Counted from the first letter of the stretch, positions 34,247 through 44,437 are shown. The stretch: DNA of 64,000 nt from Candidatus Poribacteria bacterium (GCA_021162805.1 JAGGXZ010000224.1:1-64000); one strand, 5' to 3'. Notes: a model not told the origin generated them from the sequence alone. Numbers and translations are program-made.

Positions 34247-35227
34247 TCAGCCCGCGACCACATGCAGATGACATCTAACCCTATGTCCGGGGGATATCTC
34301 CACATCGGGCGGCGGGACTGTCTTACAGATATCCATCGCTTCAGGGCATCTGGGGTGGAACCGGCATCCTTCAGGCGGATTCACCGGGGATGGGGGGTCT
34401 CCTTGAAGGAGTATCCTCCTCCTTCCGGTGTTGGGTTCCAGCATCGGTATGGCGCTCATAAGCGCAAGGGTGTAGGGATGTTTCGGCTCAGCATAGAGCT
34501 CGTCCGCCCTTGCCGATTCCACAATCTCTCCCAGATACATCACCATAACCCTATCCGACATGTGTTTGACAACGGAGAGGTCATGTGAGATGAAAAGGTA
34601 GGATAGGTTCATCTCCTCCTTGAGTTCCATGAGTAGATTGAGTATCTGGGACTGTATCGAGACGTCCAGCGCCGAAACCGGCTCATCGCAGACGATGAAG
34701 CTTGGATTCAAGGCTATCGCCCTCGCTATGGCGATCCTCTGTCTCTGTCCTCCGCTCAGCTCGTGCGGATATCTATCGATATATGAGGAGGGGATGCCGA
34801 CCCTATCGAGCAGATCCCTCACCTTTTTGTTTCTCTCCTCTCCCGACATGAGGCCATGAATCTTTAACCCCTCCTCCACCAGATCTCCCAGGGTCATCCG
34901 AGGGTTTAATGAGCTGTAGGGGTCCTGGAAGATCATCTGCATGTGTCTTCTCATCCCACGCATCTCTTTTCCTTTCAGTTTAAGGATGGATTTCCCCTTG
35001 AAGAGGATATCACCGGAGGTCGGCTCTATCAGGCGGAGCACAGTTCTGCCGAGCGTGGTTTTGCCGCAGCCGCTTTCCCCGACCAATCCCACAACCTCAC
35101 CCTCCCTGACGGTAAAGGTAACGCCGTCCACCGCTTTCACGAATCCCTTCACCCTGGAGAAAAGCCCTCTTCTTAAGGGGAAATACTTTCTGAGTCCGAT
35201 GACATCCAGCAGCGATCTATCCATCAT
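34247..35227 (-). CDS. Oligopeptide/dipeptide ABC transporter ATP-binding protein (OppF/DppF type)
   Basis: Second ATPase of the Opp/Dpp-type importer. Walker [11 protein letters not shown]-loop [15 protein letters not shown], signature LSGGQRQR, Walker [13 protein letters not shown], and the C-terminal oligopeptide-ATPase tail with the cysteine cluster ([16 protein letters not shown]) that binds Fe-S in some members. The ATG at 35227 has GGAG upstream and begins at the conserved N-terminus; the longer frame to 35503 is only a shadow of the neighbouring gene. Last gene of the leftward operon. Confidence 0.9.
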   Translation of the reverse strand: MMDRSLLDVIGLRKYFPLRRGLFSRVKGFVKAVDGVTFTVREGEVVGLVGESGCGKTTLGRTVLRLIEPTSGDILFKGKSILKLKGKEMRGMRRHMQMIFQDPYSSLNPRMTLGDLVEEGLKIHGLMSGEERNKKVRDLLDRVGIPSSYIDRYPHELSGGQRQRIAIARAIALNPSFIVCDEPVSALDVSIQSQILNLLMELKEEMNLSYLFISHDLSVVKHMSDRVMVMYLGEIVESARADELYAEPKHPYTLALMSAIPMLEPNTGRRRILLQGDPPSPVNPPEGCRFHPRCPEAMDICKTVPPPDVEISPGHRVRCHLHVVAG

Positions 35228-36206
35228 GATATCTCCAGCATGCCACCATATGTCCTTCCTCAATCTCTTTGAGCTCAGGCTCGTCTGCCTTACACCTCTC
35301 CGCCGCGTAAGGGCAGCGGGGATGGAATTTACATCCCGGCGGATAATCCAGGGGATCGGGCACAATTCCGGGGATCGTGTACAACCTCTCACCACCGGGG
35401 TAATCCAGCCTAGGCCGCGATTTAAGCAGGCCGATGGTATATGGATGCTTTGGATCACGGAAGAGATCGCCTTTGGGAGCGCACTCCACCATCTTCGAGG
35501 CATACATCACTCCGACATGATCCGCTATCTCGGCCACCACACCCAGGTCATGTGAGATGAAAAGGATCGACATGCCGTATTCCTCCTGCAGCTCACACAT
35601 CAGATCCAGTATCTGCGCCTGAGTTGTCACGTCGAGAGCGGTTGTGGGCTCATCAGCTATCAGGAGCTTGGGATCACAGGAGAGGCCCATAGCTATCATA
35701 ACCCTCTGTCGCATTCCGCCGGACATCTGATATGGATATTCGCCGAGCCTTATGTGCGGGTCGGGTATGTTCACCCTAGCTAGCATCTCCAAGGCCATCT
35801 CCCTGGCCTCATGTTTCGAGACCTCCTTGTGCAGTCTGATCATCTCCACCATCTGATCGCCGATCGTAAGGACGGGGTTCAACGAGGTCATGGGGTCTTG
35901 AAAGATCATTGCTATCTCGTTCCCCCTGATCCCTCTCATCTCCTTAGGGCTCAGTTTCAGCAGGTCTCGGCCGTCGAAGTTTATCTCACCGCCAACGACT
36001 CTGCCCGGAGGGGGGAGGAGCCTCATTATGGAAAGGGCAGTTGCGGTTTTCCCGCATCCGCTTTCACCTACAAGCGCCATTGTCTCGCCTCTGTTGAGGA
36101 TGAAGGAGAGACCATCCACCGCCTTTACAACCCCCTCCTCGATGAAGAAGCAGGTCCTTAGATCTTTCACCTCAAGCAGAGTTTTATCGTCCTTCCAGGT
36201 AGACAT
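35217..36206 (-). CDS. Oligopeptide/dipeptide ABC transporter ATP-binding protein (OppD/DppD type)
   Basis: First ATPase of the importer. Walker [11 protein letters not shown]-loop [15 protein letters not shown], signature MSGGMRQR, Walker [13 protein letters not shown], and the tail [17 protein letters not shown] at 36206 matches the conserved start ([17 protein letters not shown]); the in-frame extension to 36314 overlaps the binding-protein gene and is not conserved. It overlaps the binding protein upstream by 23 bases and the second ATPase downstream. Confidence 0.9.
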   Translation of the reverse strand: MSTWKDDKTLLEVKDLRTCFFIEEGVVKAVDGLSFILNRGETMALVGESGCGKTATALSIMRLLPPPGRVVGGEINFDGRDLLKLSPKEMRGIRGNEIAMIFQDPMTSLNPVLTIGDQMVEMIRLHKEVSKHEAREMALEMLARVNIPDPHIRLGEYPYQMSGGMRQRVMIAMGLSCDPKLLIADEPTTALDVTTQAQILDLMCELQEEYGMSILFISHDLGVVAEIADHVGVMYASKMVECAPKGDLFRDPKHPYTIGLLKSRPRLDYPGGERLYTIPGIVPDPLDYPPGCKFHPRCPYAAERCKADEPELKEIEEGHMVACWRYHDG

Positions 36207-37722
36207 CGTGCATATCCATCCTTCCGTCCGGCGTCGGGGTCCAGTTTTTGACCGATCGTCTAACTCCGTATATCTCCTTGGGGCTGTAGAGGGGAACGAC
36301 CGGCAGATCGTCATATATCAGCTTTTGCACCTCGCGGAAGTAGGATCTTCTCCTCTCCATGTCCATTCCCGTTTCAGCTTTCCCGAGGAGTTCATCCACC
36401 TTCGGATTGGAGTATCCCATATAGTTACCCCTTCCGCCCGTTTTGAACACCGGTATCAGTATGCCGACCGGATCGAGGCTGGCGTTACCCCAACTGAAGA
36501 GGAAGAGATCCCTTTCATGTTTTTGCAGTTGGGGTTTTAACACGCCCCATTCCCATACCCTCACCTTTGCTCTGATGTCTATTTTCGCCAGATCCGATGC
36601 TATCGCCTCGGCTATCTCCTTGAGATCGCTGTCGGTATCAAGCTCCACCTCGAATCCGTCCCTATATCCCGCCTCCTCCAAAAGCCTCCTTGCCAGATCG
36701 GGGTCATACCGGTATGGCTTCAGCCGGTCGTTATATCCGAAGGCGACGGAGACGAGCGGTCCGGAGAGCCTGACGGCCATACCTTCGAGGATAGAGCTGA
36801 TGATGAGATCGACGTTTACGGCGTGGCTCACCGCCTGACGCACTTTAAGGCTGTTAAAAGGCGACCTTGTGCAGTTCATGCCGAGGAGGAAGGATCGGGT
36901 TCCCTCGCACGATAAGACCTTCGTTCCGGGATCGGACTCGATCTGAGATACCATATGTGGAGGCAGATTCTGGATTATGTGGCATTCTCCCGCCTTCAAA
37001 GCGGCTATTCTACTCGCGGATTCAGGTATGGGTTTGAATATCAGGGTATCCAATTTTGCCGGACCTACAGGGGGTCTTTGCGGCGATCCGCCGTAATAAC
37101 CCTTGAACCTCCTCATCACGAGCCTCTCCCCCTTCACCCATTCGACGAATCTGAACGGGCCCGTTCCAACAGGATGCTCGGCGAAGTAATCGTCCCCTTT
37201 CTCCCTGATATATTTTTCAGGCACGATCTCGATAAAGGTGAGCATAACCGGCAAGATCGGCCATGGTTTGGAGGTCTTTATGAGAACGGTATGATCGTCC
37301 TCTACCACAGCCTCACTTACGGGCGCGATCAATCCCTTACGTGGCGATGATCTACCCCCTATCATGTTGGGCTTTATCACACGCTCGATGGAGAACTTCA
37401 CGTCCTCAGCGGTGAAGGGATCGCCGTTGTGGAATTTCACCCCTCTCCTGAGCTTAAACCTCCATGTCAGGTCGTCGACTTTTTCCCATGACTCGGCCAG
37501 TTGGGGAACGAGGTTCATCTTCGAATCCCTCGCCACGAGGCAGTCGAACATGTTCCTGAGGACCGACTCGACGGTCCTATCCCTATGCATGGCCGGATCG
37601 AGCGTGGGGAGCGTCTGGGATATTCCGACAACCAATCTCTGTTCCTCTACCTTCTCGCCAGCGCAACCGACGAAGAGGAGGAGGGATGATAGAATCATCA
37701 GAGCGGCGATACGCTTAGGCAT
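36184..37722 (-). CDS. Solute-binding lipoprotein, oligopeptide family (SBP_bac_5)
   Basis: Captures the ligand outside the membrane. Lipoprotein signal with Cys20 ([10 protein letters not shown]). Family signatures: [60 protein letters not shown], and a C-terminal [20 protein letters not shown]. The 512-residue length is typical. SBP_bac_5 proteins bind peptides, nickel and metallophore complexes, among others. Its operon also carries an opine-dehydrogenase-like enzyme, so the ligand may be the product of that pathway. Confidence 0.9.
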   Translation of the reverse strand: MPKRIAALMILSSLLLFVGCAGEKVEEQRLVVGISQTLPTLDPAMHRDRTVESVLRNMFDCLVARDSKMNLVPQLAESWEKVDDLTWRFKLRRGVKFHNGDPFTAEDVKFSIERVIKPNMIGGRSSPRKGLIAPVSEAVVEDDHTVLIKTSKPWPILPVMLTFIEIVPEKYIREKGDDYFAEHPVGTGPFRFVEWVKGERLVMRRFKGYYGGSPQRPPVGPAKLDTLIFKPIPESASRIAALKAGECHIIQNLPPHMVSQIESDPGTKVLSCEGTRSFLLGMNCTRSPFNSLKVRQAVSHAVNVDLIISSILEGMAVRLSGPLVSVAFGYNDRLKPYRYDPDLARRLLEEAGYRDGFEVELDTDSDLKEIAEAIASDLAKIDIRAKVRVWEWGVLKPQLQKHERDLFLFSWGNASLDPVGILIPVFKTGGRGNYMGYSNPKVDELLGKAETGMDMERRRSYFREVQKLIYDDLPVVPLYSPKEIYGVRRSVKNWTPTPDGRMDMHDVYLEGR

Positions 37723-37746
37723 CCTTAGAACACCTCCTTATTGAAT

Positions 37747-38601
37747 TTATCTTTTACGCAATCTCGGCTCAAAGGCTTCCCTTAGTCCCTGGCCGAACAG
37801 GTTCAAGGTTAAAACGAGGATAACGATGGCCACTCCGGGGAAGGTGGAAATCCACCATCCCGTCATTATGTGAGCCCTGCCCTCGTTGACCATTAATCCC
37901 CATGCAGGAGTCGGGGGTTGAACGCCCAATCCGAGAAAACTCAATGAGGCCTCTGAGAGAATAACGTTTGCCACGTCCAGCGTGCCCAAAACCACCACCG
38001 GCGTCAGCACGTTCGGAAGGATATGTCTGAATATGATGTAGAGATCATCGGCGCCTATTGATCTGGCCGACTCGACATACTCCATCTTCCTGGCGGCCAG
38101 GACCTCCCCTCGCACGAGCCTATAAAACGGAACCCACTCCTTATAGACGAGGGCGAGGATCAGATTTCTTATCCCCGGACCGGTAGCCGCCATCAGGGCT
38201 ATGGAGAAGATCAGAAGCGGGAAGGCCAGGAGGATATCGACGATCATCGAGAGTATCGTATCTATCCATCCCCCGTAATATCCACCGATCAGTCCCAATA
38301 CCGTCCCAACGGCAGCGGCGATCATAACCACCGTTACGCCTATGAATATGCTGATCCTGGAGCCGTAGATGATCCTGGAGAGTATATCCCTCCCCATTTG
38401 ATCGCACCCAAGCGGATATCTCCAGCTTCCTCCCTCCATCCAGGCCGGTGGTTTGAGCCTTCGTGTGAGATCGCCGTCCTTGGGATCATGGGGCGCTATC
38501 AGAGGGGCAGCGATGGCCATAAGGATGAAGGATAGGACTATGATCCCACTTGCCAGACAGACCTTATCCCTTTTAAGCCTTCTCCAGTGATACCCCTTCA
38601 T
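37747..38601 (-). CDS. ABC transporter permease (DppC type)
   Basis: Six membrane segments, an N-terminal OppC-like segment (DKVCLASGIIVLSFILMAIA), and the permease loop EYVESARSIGADDLYIIFRH with ILPNVLTPVVVLGTLDVA. ATG at 38601 overlaps the stop of the partner permease (ATGA) with GAGGTGAC before it, and is preferred to the start at 38628. The 284-residue length is normal. LGVQPPTPAWGLMVNEGR is a DppC hallmark. Confidence 0.9.
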   Translation of the reverse strand: MKGYHWRRLKRDKVCLASGIIVLSFILMAIAAPLIAPHDPKDGDLTRRLKPPAWMEGGSWRYPLGCDQMGRDILSRIIYGSRISIFIGVTVVMIAAAVGTVLGLIGGYYGGWIDTILSMIVDILLAFPLLIFSIALMAATGPGIRNLILALVYKEWVPFYRLVRGEVLAARKMEYVESARSIGADDLYIIFRHILPNVLTPVVVLGTLDVANVILSEASLSFLGLGVQPPTPAWGLMVNEGRAHIMTGWWISTFPGVAIVILVLTLNLFGQGLREAFEPRLRKR

Positions 38602-39617
38602 GTCACCTCGACCCTCGGATTGAGCCATATGTAAAGTATGTCCACCGCAAGGTTGACAAGCACATAGGTCGCAGCGTAGACCATGACTATCCCCTGGACG
38701 AGTGGATAATCGCGGGCATAGATGCCGTTAACCGCCAGTGATCCGAGCCCCGGCCAACTGAAAACCGTCTCGACGATCATGTTGCCGCTTAAGAGCACCC
38801 CTATCTGCAGGCCCAGCACGCTCACCGTGGGGATCAGAGCGTTTTTAAGGGCGTGTTTCATAACCACCTTCCACTCCGGAAGGCCTTTGGCTCTGGCCGT
38901 TCGGATGTAATCCTGCTCCAAAACCTCCAGCATGTTCGCCCTTATCATCCTGACCGTGACGGCCACGGCTATTCCCCCAAGCGTGATGGCCGGGAGGATC
39001 AGATGGCGGATCGAGCTTAGAAGGGCCCTTACATCAAGCGTGATAAGGCTGTCAAGCAGATAGAGGCCGGTGATCCTGTGTGGTTCGGCGCCGAAGGTGC
39101 TCCTGCCTGAAATCGGCAATACCTCCAAGCCCACGCCGAATATCAGTATCAAGATAAGCCCCAGATAAAAGCTGGGGAAGGATATCCCACCCAACGAAAG
39201 AAACGTGACGATCCTATCGAAAATGGAGTCGCGATACACGGCGGAGAGAACCCCCAGAGGGATGGAGATGACCACAGCTATCAGAAAGGAAGCAAGGCTT
39301 AACTCCACCGTCGCCGGTAGCCTGCTTTTTATGAGAGATATAACGGGCTGTTGCTCGGAGAAGGATCGGCCGAAATCGCCTCTCAGAGCGTTGAGGAGAA
39401 AGGCGGCGAACTGCTCGTGCAGAGGCTTATCAAGTCCGTATTCTCTCCTGAGCGCCTCTATCTCCTCCTTCGTGACGTGTCCCGCCTCGCCTATCATCAG
39501 CTCTATGGGATCCCCAGGGGCGAGATGCATCAGCATGAACACGATGAAGGCCACGCCGAACATCGTGGGGATCAGTCTGATAAGACGTCTGGCGATTATA
39601 ACCCAGATGCCCTTCAT
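38598..39617 (-). CDS. ABC transporter permease (DppB type)
   Basis: Six membrane segments. The N-terminus RLIRLIPTMFGVAFIVFMLM and MHLAPGDPIELMIGE, and the coupling loop DYIRTARAKGLPEWKVVMKHALKN (quoted in part by the family), identify DppB/OppB. Length 339 residues. Its ATG overlaps the end of the ATP-grasp gene by four bases, so biosynthetic and transport genes are translationally linked. Confidence 0.9.
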   Translation of the reverse strand: MKGIWVIIARRLIRLIPTMFGVAFIVFMLMHLAPGDPIELMIGEAGHVTKEEIEALRREYGLDKPLHEQFAAFLLNALRGDFGRSFSEQQPVISLIKSRLPATVELSLASFLIAVVISIPLGVLSAVYRDSIFDRIVTFLSLGGISFPSFYLGLILILIFGVGLEVLPISGRSTFGAEPHRITGLYLLDSLITLDVRALLSSIRHLILPAITLGGIAVAVTVRMIRANMLEVLEQDYIRTARAKGLPEWKVVMKHALKNALIPTVSVLGLQIGVLLSGNMIVETVFSWPGLGSLAVNGIYARDYPLVQGIVMVYAATYVLVNLAVDILYIWLNPRVEVT

Positions 39618-40642
39618 CCCCTCGAAAGCCTCCTCAGAATCTCAGGTGGGAGTATTTCCTTCAGGGAAGACGGCACGGGCAGATCCATACCTTCAGATCG
39701 CCATCTACGGATCGAGGCATATATAACGCCCGCCACCACAGCTTCATAATCCATGCCGAGTCCCTTGAAACCGGTCAGATAGTAGCTTTCGAAAACCGGC
39801 TGGCCGTTGATCTCGATGGCGTATAATCTGCCTTCATCGTCCATTATGACATCGGCCCTGCCATAATCCCTCAGCGAACAGGCGTCGTACATCCGCTCGG
39901 CGAACTCCGCCAGCCTGTCCCTCAACGGCTTATCATGAAGGGGTTCGGGCTCAATCGGTCTGGTGCCAGGAGCTCCCTCTTTCATGCGATGCGTTATAAC
40001 GATCGGCTTGGACCCCCTCCGAGGAACGAGCTCCGAGGGTGCTATGATCTTCCCCTTTCCGTTCCCCATTATCGATATGGTGAACTCCCTGCCGTGGATG
40101 TATCGTTCAGCAAACAGGCCCGATTTCGATTGTGAGATGAGCTCTTCGAGCCTCCTTTTGAGCTGCTCCCCGGTATAGAACACGTTATCCTCCGTTATGC
40201 CCCTACTGCCTCCTCCTATAATCGGCTTGAGGATCAAAGGATAGCTCTCCAGAGGGATATCATCTATATCTGAGACGGATTCGAGTCTAAAGATCCGAGG
40301 CGTTCTGATTCCATATCTAGCCCATATCTCCTTAGCTTTGACCTTCGAAAGGGCGTTGTTCAGGCCATCGGGATTTGACCCCACATATGCGATCCTCATC
40401 TTTTCCAGTAAGGGGCTTATCCTCTGTCTTCCGTCCTCATCGGTGGTATGATCTATGGCGGCGAAGACCAGATCGGGTTTGTATTCCTCTATATCCCGGA
40501 TCAGACGATCCAGGGTTGTGACAAATCTATGGATAGGTTCGATATCCATCCTTTCCAGCGCCCTTGCCATTCTCTTATACTCCTTTGGCCTGCTGCCGCC
40601 GTAGAGTTCGGGGAATTGAGAGCTGAAGATGATCATCCTCAT
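39614..40642 (-). CDS. ATP-grasp ligase, D-Ala-D-Ala ligase-like
   Basis: ATP-grasp fold: central YPLILKPIIGGGSRGI (ATP loop), FAERYIHGREFTISIMGNG, GRADVIMDDEGRLYAIEINGQP with the metal-binding acid and Asn, in the order seen in D-Ala-D-Ala ligases. Such enzymes join a carboxylate to an amine through an acyl phosphate. The substrate is open. It is not in a cell-wall cluster but between a methyltransferase and a peptide-type transporter, so it may build a small peptide or amino-acid conjugate. It is 342 residues long, and its stop overlaps the DppB-type start. Confidence 0.8.
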   Translation of the reverse strand: MRMIIFSSQFPELYGGSRPKEYKRMARALERMDIEPIHRFVTTLDRLIRDIEEYKPDLVFAAIDHTTDEDGRQRISPLLEKMRIAYVGSNPDGLNNALSKVKAKEIWARYGIRTPRIFRLESVSDIDDIPLESYPLILKPIIGGGSRGITEDNVFYTGEQLKRRLEELISQSKSGLFAERYIHGREFTISIMGNGKGKIIAPSELVPRRGSKPIVITHRMKEGAPGTRPIEPEPLHDKPLRDRLAEFAERMYDACSLRDYGRADVIMDDEGRLYAIEINGQPVFESYYLTGFKGLGMDYEAVVAGVIYASIRRWRSEGMDLPVPSSLKEILPPEILRRLSRG

Positions 40643-40645
40643 ATT

Positions 40646-41428
40646 TCATCCCTCCCTCGGTTTAAGAGCGACGGTTATGAGCCTGTCCGCTTTATCCGCG
40701 GCGATCTCCCTATCCCTGAAATTTCCGAAGCATTTCACATCCTTAAATCCTGTCCCTTCGAGCAGGTATCGTATCTCCGGATACGTCAGCAATCTTATAT
40801 GATGAACCTCTCTGTTCTCCAGCGTTTCCGATCCGATCTTTATAGTGGCATGTTCAGTTTGAATCCATATGGCGTTGACCTCATCTATACGGTATTTCAA
40901 TCTACGTTCGACGCTGATGCCATCTCCTTTTCCTCTATGCACCTCTTCGCTTTGAAATCCCACCCTGAAGAACTTGAAAGGGCTTATCAGATCGAGGATC
41001 AAAATCCCGCCCGGCCTGAGGGATCTATGGAAACCCTTCAGGGCGGCGACTATCTCATCGTTTTCGTTGAGGTGATTGAGCGAGCTGAACATGCAGAACA
41101 TGGCATCGAAGGTTCCTGATTTGAAGGGCAGATACCGCATATCACCTCGGACCACCGGGAGATCTCCGCCCTCCTGAAGACAGCAGGAGAGCATGGCGGA
41201 GCTGAAATCGACACCGATCACATCATATCCGAGCCGCCTGAGAGGTATGGCAAGCCTCCCTGTGCCGCAGGCAATATCTAGGACGAGATTCACCTCCCTG
41301 TGAGCGAGACTTCGGAACGCCCAGTCCAGGAAATCGACCTCAGCCTGTCTGTCCCTTATCCTATCGTATATTATCCGACAGTATATCGCGAAGAGCTCAT
41401 TATATCTTCTATCTTTATCTCTTTCCAT
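40646..41428 (-). CDS. SAM-dependent class I methyltransferase
   Basis: Motif I is VLDIACGTGRLAIPLRRLG, motif II is GYDVIGVDFSSAML, and PVVRGDMRYLPF and FDAMFCMFSSLNHL follow, with a post-core LRPGGILILDLISPF. Length 260 residues. The C-terminal half (VERRLKYRIDEVNAIWIQTE) is a substrate-binding insert. Which compound is methylated is unknown; position between a cobalamin protein and an ATP-grasp ligase suggests the pathway intermediate. Its 5' end overlaps the cobalamin-protein gene by 58 bases. Confidence 0.82.
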   Translation of the reverse strand: MERDKDRRYNELFAIYCRIIYDRIRDRQAEVDFLDWAFRSLAHREVNLVLDIACGTGRLAIPLRRLGYDVIGVDFSSAMLSCCLQEGGDLPVVRGDMRYLPFKSGTFDAMFCMFSSLNHLNENDEIVAALKGFHRSLRPGGILILDLISPFKFFRVGFQSEEVHRGKGDGISVERRLKYRIDEVNAIWIQTEHATIKIGSETLENREVHHIRLLTYPEIRYLLEGTGFKDVKCFGNFRDREIAADKADRLITVALKPREG

Positions 41429-43056
41429 ATTATTCCCACCCTTTCCTTCTCAGAGAGGATGTTCCCGTTCTCATCCACGGCATAGCATGCACCGTCTATG
41501 ATTTTAGTCAGGACACTTCCCCTGGTATCCTTTGATGGCAGAATCTGCGGCGCGTCCAGAATACCTGTTCTCACGGCATCGGCGAGGTTCTTCGGATCCG
41601 TGAACGGGTCATCGCATCGTTCTTCGCCGAGCCTTTTTATAGCGCCCAATATCACCTTTGCCTCGGCTTTCAGCTCCTCCTTTCTTCGCTGCACGTCGGG
41701 ATCAAGGGTCATCTCAGGCATGCCGTTAATGGCGTTTTCCACCACCTTATGGGCGATTCGGCAGCTTTCGATGACCTCCTCTGCTTTTGCAGCGTGGTCG
41801 CCCTCACAATATCCGACCACATGCAGTATCTCAGGTCTAAGGGACATCTGAAGCATAACTGAGGAGGCGAGCTGCCCCTTCGCCATATCCAGATCCGACG
41901 GGAAGCTCATCAATCCCGCCCTCGTCTCACGATGCACCGTGAAATCATCCTCCTCGAGCGCCTCCACCATCTCCACGGCGGCCAGCATCTTCGCCAGATC
42001 CATCTTAAAGGAGAGGCCGGGTGGGGTGTTAAACATCAACTGCATGACATAATCCCTGACGCCTAACCTTTTAGCTATGTAGGCGCTGAGGAATGAATCG
42101 GCCACATATACAGCATCATGTGCACCTCTGAGCGTCCAATGGTGTGGATCATTCACTTCGACCGGAATCCCCCTTTCAGCATGCCATCTTATCGCCTCCA
42201 TATGTGCCCTTATGGACTCCTCCAGTTCCATCGGCCCTCTGCGATCGATTCTGTTGAACCAGAATATGGGTATGGCGGCGAAGCAGTTGTTTATGGTATC
42301 GAGGAATATACGGGCCATCTCCACAAGATCGCTCGTTCCGGCGTAGATCCTCAAAAGGGGATAATTTCCGCATCTGGAGGCCTCATAGAGCATCCTGAGC
42401 TGCTCTACATTCCTTATCGGCACACCTCCCGCTCCTCTACGCGATGGATCCTGTCGTTCGGGATGTAGGAAGTTCTCCTGAGCATCCTGATCGGGCGCTA
42501 TCGAGATGATATCCAGAACCTCCGACTCAGCAATGCGTTTGATTCCCTCAAGTGTCTCCTGGAAGGACGGAAGGCCGAAATGATGTCTGATAAGGGGATA
42601 TGGATACCTCTGGGCGATCCTGCCCAAGAGGGTGGAGGCATGGTACCTCCTTACCATACGGCTCCTTTCACCTCGGAGAAAGGAGAGAACATCCTCCAGG
42701 TTCGTATTTCCCCCGAAGACGACGTCGAAGAAATGCATGTTTCTGGCTATTTGGGCCACAGGCTCAGTCCCACCGAAGACATATATCCTGTTCTCCCTTA
42801 ACCTCTTCCCCTCGATAATCTGGGCTAATCTCCTCAGCCAGATCTCTCCCGTTTCGGGACTGAGTCTGTAGCTTATGGCCACAATAGCGGGGTTGGTATC
42901 CTCTATCTTCTCCGCCACCCTTTCAGGTTTTACGGCGGCGCCTATGAAGATAGTCCGATATCCCTCCTCTCTTGCCAGCTGGAGGAAAGAGAGGATTCCC
43001 GCCACGTGCACACACTCCCCTAAGCACGCTCCCAGTATAAGTCTCCCTTCGGGCAT
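41371..43056 (-). CDS. Cobalamin-binding, methylaspartate-mutase-like protein
   Basis: Residues about 5-130 form a B12-binding Rossmann domain (LILGACLGECVHVAGILSF, YRTIFIGAAV, VFGGTEPV). The D-x-H-x2-G motif appears as C15-x-H17-x2-G20, so the cobalt-ligating His is kept but the Asp is replaced. Residues about 160-480 resemble the TIM-barrel subunit of glutamate (methylaspartate) mutase (LRIYAGTSDLVEMARIFLDT, IRAHMEAIRWHAERGIPVEV, FNTPPGLSFKMDLAKMLAA). This suggests a fused carbon-skeleton mutase acting on an amino-acid-like acid. The C-terminal 80 residues are unrecognised. Substrate not known. Confidence 0.7.
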   Translation of the reverse strand: MPEGRLILGACLGECVHVAGILSFLQLAREEGYRTIFIGAAVKPERVAEKIEDTNPAIVAISYRLSPETGEIWLRRLAQIIEGKRLRENRIYVFGGTEPVAQIARNMHFFDVVFGGNTNLEDVLSFLRGERSRMVRRYHASTLLGRIAQRYPYPLIRHHFGLPSFQETLEGIKRIAESEVLDIISIAPDQDAQENFLHPERQDPSRRGAGGVPIRNVEQLRMLYEASRCGNYPLLRIYAGTSDLVEMARIFLDTINNCFAAIPIFWFNRIDRRGPMELEESIRAHMEAIRWHAERGIPVEVNDPHHWTLRGAHDAVYVADSFLSAYIAKRLGVRDYVMQLMFNTPPGLSFKMDLAKMLAAVEMVEALEEDDFTVHRETRAGLMSFPSDLDMAKGQLASSVMLQMSLRPEILHVVGYCEGDHAAKAEEVIESCRIAHKVVENAINGMPEMTLDPDVQRRKEELKAEAKVILGAIKRLGEERCDDPFTDPKNLADAVRTGILDAPQILPSKDTRGSVLTKIIDGACYAVDENGNILSEKERVGIIWKEIKIEDIMSSSRYTVG

Positions 43057-43091
43057 AGTATCCCCCCTTTCATATCAGGATTTGTCGAGGG

Positions 43092-44246
43092 CTAGGCAGT
43101 AGCCGTGACGTAAGGCTTTTCGCCTTGAGGGAGCACGAGTTTGAAAGAGGTTACGGCATCAGGCCCTTCCAGGGCGAGGCGTCTTATCTCCCGGATGGAA
43201 AGTCCCTTCAGGCCGAGGGTCTCGGCCGTCCTACCCATCTCCCAATAATTCACGCCATGCACGATACAAGCGAGATGAACGATGGAGCGGATGGTAGGGG
43301 TTGGAACCTGCAACATCTCCCCTATCGAGGCCAGGGGGACAAGGCTTGTGGGGACATCCTCGGTGATGTATCTGTGGTTCAGGGTATCCGGTGCAGATAT
43401 CCCCTCGTAGGCCGAATTTTTTCGCAGCGCGTCGTAAAGCGTTCTACCCGCTACGTCATACGCCAGATAAAGCCACTCCCTGGCCGTGTAGGTTCTCACA
43501 CCCAGCGCTGCGGCCACTGCGACTCGTTCTCTGTCTATCTCCTCAAGCACACGAGCTACAGATGGTGTTACCCCCTCGGTGTAGTAGTCGAATTTCTCCC
43601 TGAGCTCGACCCTTGGCGTGTTAAGGAGCAGAAGAGCCGGGTGGAAAACGGCGCCTATGTTGTTGAAGCTGGTGTTGAGCACCGTATCGGCGGGGACGAA
43701 CTGCGGGAAAGCTTTTCTGACAACCCTTAAGACTTGAGGAGTTAGATAAGCCGGCAAAGCGGCCAGCGGAACGCTATTTTTTATCCTTCTTATCATCACC
43801 CTATAGGGGTTTACGGTCCGGGAAGCGTAGAGGAAAGTTTGGGCCTCCGCTATTATAACACCCTCGGATGCCTCAAACCTCTCCAGGATGTTGACGAACT
43901 CCAGCGCTCCGCCAGTTCTACCAGGGTTGAGGATGACGATTTGATTCGGATTTAGATAGGGCGCCGATATCCTGGCTATGTAGCCGTGACCTGTGGCGGG
44001 GATCGCCACCATTACGACGTCCGATTCCGACAACGCCTCTTCTACATCGGCTGTGGCGGTCCTGATTCTACCGAAACCCTCAATCGCTCCCATGACCTCG
44101 ATTCCACCTCGTTTCCTCACCCCTTCTAATCTCTCCTCGCTTCGGTTCCAAAGGATGACGTCGAATCCCATAATCGCCAGATGGCCGGCCATCGCCAGGC
44201 CGCCGTTTCCCGCTCCCATAACGCAAAACCTCGGCGACCGCCTCAA
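43092..44246 (-). CDS. Octopine/nopaline dehydrogenase family protein
   Basis: NAD(P)-binding Rossmann motif at the N-terminus (FCVMGAGNGGLAMAGHLAIMG) and the octopine-dehydrogenase C-terminal domain (NTSFNNIGAVFHPALLLLN, DYYTEGVTPSVARVLEEID, REWLYLAYDVAGRTL). The family reductively condenses an amino acid with a 2-oxo acid (opine formation) or does the reverse. The TTG start at 44246 has GGGAGG eight bases upstream. It is the first gene of a nine-gene leftward operon with a strong promoter (44348-44376) and may catalyse the entry or last step of the pathway encoded after it. Confidence 0.85.
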   Translation of the reverse strand: MRRSPRFCVMGAGNGGLAMAGHLAIMGFDVILWNRSEERLEGVRKRGGIEVMGAIEGFGRIRTATADVEEALSESDVVMVAIPATGHGYIARISAPYLNPNQIVILNPGRTGGALEFVNILERFEASEGVIIAEAQTFLYASRTVNPYRVMIRRIKNSVPLAALPAYLTPQVLRVVRKAFPQFVPADTVLNTSFNNIGAVFHPALLLLNTPRVELREKFDYYTEGVTPSVARVLEEIDRERVAVAAALGVRTYTAREWLYLAYDVAGRTLYDALRKNSAYEGISAPDTLNHRYITEDVPTSLVPLASIGEMLQVPTPTIRSIVHLACIVHGVNYWEMGRTAETLGLKGLSIREIRRLALEGPDAVTSFKLVLPQGEKPYVTATA

Positions 44247-44347
44247 ACGGCATCACCTCCCTGTATTATGTTTTATCTCCTAAACCCTAGCGGCAGGAAG
44301 AAACATAGCTGAGAATTACGATAACCGAACTTCGGCTGGTCTCTTTT

Positions 44348-44376
44348 ATTTTAACGACAAAATGAGCTTATGTCAA
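44348..44376 (-). promoter_or_regulatory. Promoter of the opine-dehydrogenase/Dpp operon
   Basis: On the - strand TTGACA (44376-44371), a 17-bp spacer, TAAAAT (44353-44348). The leader to the TTG at 44246 would be about 95 bases. Confidence 0.7.
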
Positions 44377-44407
44377 GTATCCCCCACATTCCTTTGTGCA
44401 AATGCCC

Positions 44408-44437
44408 TTGACGTATACACCGACATAATCGTATACT
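44408..44437 (+). promoter_or_regulatory. Promoter of the CBM9 protein gene
   Basis: TTGACG at 44408-44413, an 18-bp spacer, TATACT at 44432-44437. It lies back to back with the leftward operon promoter; the leader to the ATG at 44541 would be about 95 bases. Confidence 0.5.

Noticed and set aside
35228-35503. N-terminal extension of the second Dpp-type ATPase
   Set aside because: The extra 92 residues are a shadow of the preceding ATPase gene; the conserved domain begins at 35227 behind a Shine-Dalgarno motif.
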